Notes under the pieces: model-generated
What the model saw: the letters and a program-made list of their open reading frames with translations, nothing else
Told to the model about the DNA's origin: nothing
Databases searched by the model: none
In this document: positions 60,071 through 64,000 of the stretch, in pieces
Numbering within the stretch: position 1 is the stretch's first letter
Layout of the letters: every line of letters begins with the position of its first letter
Translations under genes and position numbers: made by a program
Source: Nemopilema nomurai
Taxonomy: Eukaryota > Cnidaria > Scyphozoa > Rhizostomeae > Rhizostomatidae
Direction of reading: 5' to 3'
DNA: 64,000 nucleotides
NCBI GenBank assembly: GCA_003864495.1
Contig: ML133458.1
Coordinates: 1,283,592-1,347,591, forward strand

Positions 60071-63000
60071 ATAATTTAAGTTTATATTAACTTTTGCCAA
60101 TCTTTTGGAGGTTCCTTTTTGTACCTAGCAGTGATATCAGAATTAGACATGCTGTCAGGTTTAAATCGTTGTGACAGAGAATCGCCAACTGTATTGGTTA
60201 CCAAAAACGCCCTGCTTCTTTAACTTTCTCAAATCTTTAATCATCTATGAAGTTAAATAAATCAACATTTGGAAATGGTGGCCTACTTAGAGACAATTCA
60301 CTGCTTATTTAGTCAAATGACCCTTACTCAAGAATGAAGTAGATGCCTCTTGTTAAACCCTATGTAATGGCCCCAGTTAATTGTATCATAGGAAACAAAG
60401 CTTTGAGCACTGCCATTTAATAGAGAATCCAAATAAGATAAATGCTTCCTTGTTATTGCTAGATCCAAATTTGTTTTGTCTAGGACGTTTAATCACTGAC
60501 GAAGCTAGACTGGTCACAACTAAAGTTAAAGAGCAGAAAAATGTTTAACGCGGAAAGCAACTAGTAGTCACGACTTGGTAACGTGCAATAGGGTTGCTTC
60601 CAAAAAATGCTTTGAAAATACCAGTTTTTGAGAAACGCTTGTAAAACAAGGCTAACTGCCAATATGTCAGCTTAGGTTAGTATTTAGTACGTGAAGGCGT
60701 GAAGCTTTCTTAAGCAGATTATCAAGATCCGACAGATTTGCTAGACGTCAAAGCCTGGGCTTCATCTGTATCAGTAGCTACAAATAGGATTTTCCAAGGG
60801 AGTGAAAATGAGGGAGCTGATGACGTCATATGAGCCTTCTTTGCCAAACGTCCCAGCAATTAGAGGCCTTGTGCCACACACCAGAGAGTCTACTTGCACT
60901 TGAATTTAATGTGATGTTAACTTGCTTCCAAAAGCGTCTGTCGGCTGTACGTGCTACGAGTTTACAATGCCAATGTGACTCAAAATTAGAATTTCATGGC
61001 CAAAAGCATACTGCAACCACAGTATAGTGCAAGCTCCCATGAAACACTATCTAAGGAAAATGGAACATTCAAGAATGTTGTGCTAATTTTTGGCACCATC
61101 TTTCGATAAGCTTGCTAGACAGTTTGTTCTCTTGGCGAATAAACAAACCTGAATGCCCAACTGCACAAGTATGACGACAAAAAGTCCGTAAAAGGGGCCT
61201 GGGCATAATTTGAGTCACATTCACCATTGTTTGTTGTCGCTTCGTTCCCGGTGGGTTTACAAGGAACAGGCCTTTCTTTCATCTTTCAAACGGGCCTACG
61301 TAATTGCTTCTAATAGGCTTGACAGACGCTCCATCAGTGTTATAGTGGGCTTGATTAGTTTATTTCATTACCTTGCTGGCTGTTTTTCTGCCTGCTTTTC
61401 GACATTCCTCTGTATAGTTTCTCACTAACTGCATTTGTGCCCGTGGTCTTGCTCGCTTTTGTTCTTCCATGGGTTTAGGGCAGGTTAATCCACTACAACG
61501 TTTCTTATCAGTGTTGACTGTCACAGTGGCGAATGCAAAGTCAAGATAAAGGGGGGTGACCTTCACCTCAGAAAATGAATGAACATGGTGGTCATCATCA
61601 GAAAATGATCACATGCGATTGCATGTTACTGTGTTGATTGAAAGTACGACGATAGAAACAAATGACTAACAGCGTAGCAAAATGTTTAGCGCAAGAAGTA
61701 CAAAGGACTTTCAGTCAATAAATGCAGCAAAGCCGCAGGTAAACTTCCAAATCTTGTCTTACATTTGCGAAAGTACTGGATCCTAGCTATTTGTCACGTG
61801 TTGTTTGGGAATGATAGAAAACGCAAGGAATAGTGAAAAGAGAGTAAAGAGTGGGAGTTAAGATGAGGAAAGTGCTTATTAGTTTGAAAAGATAATAAGC
61901 GGTGGTAAGCGGAATCAAAAGGTTTAGTAGCGGAAGTTTATGATTCAATAGGTCTAGTTCATTACGTTCCATCTAAGTCAAAGAGCAACAGCAACATTAG
62001 AAGCTTCAACGGATTTCATAGATTTATAAATCGTTAGAAAACGCCCAGGATTATGCGTAATGAGACGGTACCCAGCAATATCGATATTCAAAAGCTAGAT
62101 AACCAGAGGAATTCTTTTTTGTATCACCTATCTGAGATTTTGTAATCCCTTTCGATCAAAGATTTCTCGTCATAGACTGAAGCAAATTTAAATCTCCTTC
62201 TTTGCATTCCAAAGCGTTTCTTCGTGAGGATGCTCCTTGTTCAGAATAATGAAGCGGTTGACCCTTTGTCACGAGGTCAGTTTTCATTTTGGCCGCTTCT
62301 TGGGCAATGTAAATTAGTCTTGGCTCCTACGCATCCCCCTCTCGAGTCACGTTTGCATAAATCTCATGTTTGGCAATTCAATTCAAACGCATAAAGTCCT
62401 CATACTTTCGGATTTGTTTCGCCATAATCTTTTGAAAAAAACCAACTGCGTTTCATTTAGCTCCAACGTCTACCAGTCTTGCGCCCCGTTACTTTTTCTA
62501 TATATATATACTTTTTCCATCATTCAAATCAATTGTCATTGTGGCCTCTGAGATGAATCGCCGTTACGTTTGCGCTTGCGGCCGAATATTTCTTGCAACC
62601 GAAAGCACCTCTGGCTATATCACGTTCAGAGTTACAAACGAGTACCTAGAAATGGCTGCAATGAATTGGGAAATTGCTGCAATGGAGTTTGTTGTCGAAA
62701 CTTCCACAATCTCTACCGTCTATGACTTAGGGCATCAATTATTGTACCCTATTTTGGAAATGTGATTAATTTAAAAGTTTTGCAAACTTATCAACAAACG
62801 ATCCCCGTTTATTTTCCGCGTTTGATGCAGCCACCCAAGGAAGTCTTTAAATATTAATCGAGTTGCTTCATCTTTCTTTTTGTTAAGAGGCAGCGGTGAA
62901 CCTGGTTCATAATTGGTTTTCCTTATTCTCACCAATCTGATTGTCGGGTGTGTCCAAAAATCGCTTTGTACTCATTATTTTGATCTACAGCAGCGTAAAG

Positions 63001-64000
63001 ACATCTAAAGGAATATAACTACCTCAAGATTCTGATATGGTTCCAAAAAGTTATCACTTGAATTCTCATGAAAGATAGCAGCTGATAAAATCTTTCAAAA
63101 ACCTGCTTTTAAAAACCTATTATGCTGATTTCTGTGATAAGGAGTATCGAGACGGCGCAGTATCTCGGGATGATACTCACGTTTCCGCAACTCATTTTAT
63201 GAGGAACAGTGCAAGTCAACTAGTAGATATCTCTTCGGTCTTCCGCTAAACGTTTTGTCATGGTTTCTAAATCGAGAAACATGGACTAGTTTTAGAATAA
63301 TTAAATTAGTTTTGAAGTTTTTTTTACGGCGTTGGGTGGACGGGAAAGAAGTTTTAAAGAAACGCAAAGGTGTGTCCACTAGGCTCCCAGGTGAATTTTG
63401 GCTGCTTTTCCGCTTGTTTTCGGGTTTAGTATGTAAACAATATTTTTCTCTATTTCTTAAAATTTTCTCACATTCGAGGCCCAAAAAACTCGGAATCCCT
63501 TGAACCAAAAAATTAGTCGTACATTTGGCTGACCAAAAATACATTTCGGTCAAATTTTAGACCATAAACGTAGCTTGAGCACTCCTATTCTAAACATATA
63601 AGAGCAACAACACCCCTTTCCTCCTGGGTGCTCACGGCACAGCAGTACACTTTTCTAAATCATAATATTGATGGACGTCACACACGAATCCCTTGTTTTG
63701 CTCAAGTAACTAATAGTTCTGTCCTGCTGTCAACCTACCCTTTACAAAGATTGACACCAAATTACTTGTGTGCTACAAACTGTGCTCTCCATAATTTACT
63801 TGAAAAGCCCCGTTTGACGACCACCTCGCTACCTCAAGCGACCCCTATTTCTCAAGGCCACGTCGCTCTCAATTATCTCTAAACGTCATTGCCTTATCCA
63901 CTAACCTTCTTGTCTCTGCACCACCAATGTTCAGTTTGCTGATTGTTCTGCATGGATGACACTCTTCGATCCTCGTTTTCACACGCGGTGCCAATGTTGT

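Larger units (their letters stand above)
55362..64000. other. 8.6-kb region without a recognised gene
   Basis: This is downstream flank of the SAMHD1-like gene and intergenic DNA to the window end. All open frames are short and unlike known families (for example 58107-58370 -, 62541-62765 + and 63628-63882 +). Visible structure is limited to a G run, a degenerate TGAA-type repeat and a possible ATTAAA poly(A) signal. Non-coding RNA genes or promoters could be present but cannot be supported by eye. Confidence 0.55.

Noticed and set aside
1..64000. tRNA genes, CRISPR arrays, bacterial operons or contamination
   Set aside because: By-eye scan found no B-box/cloverleaf, no regularly spaced repeats of CRISPR type and no intronless bacterial-style genes.

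Overview
The window is nuclear DNA from an animal. It holds widely spaced, intron-bearing genes with GT-AG introns, each encoding a conserved eukaryotic protein, set in AT-rich DNA with microsatellites, short inverted-repeat elements and decayed retroelements. The gene set plus Penelope-like remnants and many MITE-like elements suggest an invertebrate. A cnidarian, perhaps an anthozoan, is my best guess, but I see no decisive marker. No CRISPR array, operon, rRNA or tRNA gene was found.

Layout. (1) 204-3247, + strand: the last nine recognisable exons of an exportin-7 (XPO7) gene whose 5' part lies outside the window. (2) 6485-10522, - strand: a complete eight-exon GATD3/ES1 gene, a mitochondrial DJ-1/PfpI-like glutamine amidotransferase-like protein, convergent with XPO7. 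(3) 10523-16323: a 5.8 kb spacer with a decayed LINE tail and a possible MITE. (4) 16324-32357, + strand: a complete eight-exon NSD-family histone H3K36 methyltransferase of about 2,624 residues (PWWP, PHD cluster, PWWP, AWS, SET, post-SET, PHD). One exon of 5.98 kb encodes most of it. (5) 34844-38977, - strand: a complete four-exon MOGS gene (ER glucosidase I, GH63), convergent with NSD. (6) 38987-42993: a spacer rich in mobile DNA, with a TA-flanked MITE, a Penelope-like GIY-YIG remnant and a 114 bp MITE with a perfect 9 bp target duplication. (7) 42994-48547, + strand: a complete NOA1 gene (circularly permuted mitochondrial GTPase), with a second TA-flanked MITE, a minisatellite and a possible cassette exon in its introns. 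(8) 50266-55361, + strand: a two-exon SAMHD1-like gene without a SAM domain and with several altered active-site positions. (9) 55362-64000: 8.6 kb in which I see no gene, only low-complexity DNA.

The genes are unrelated housekeeping or regulatory genes and do not form a pathway. They cover nuclear export, mitochondrial metabolism and ribosome assembly, chromatin marking, N-glycan trimming and dNTP or nucleic-acid control. The least ordinary items are the SAMHD1-like protein whose metal-site aspartate is replaced by asparagine, the possible in-frame NOA1 cassette exon, and the set of TIR elements with visible target duplications. Exon borders were read by eye from splice sites, reading phase and recalled family sequences. 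No database search was run.
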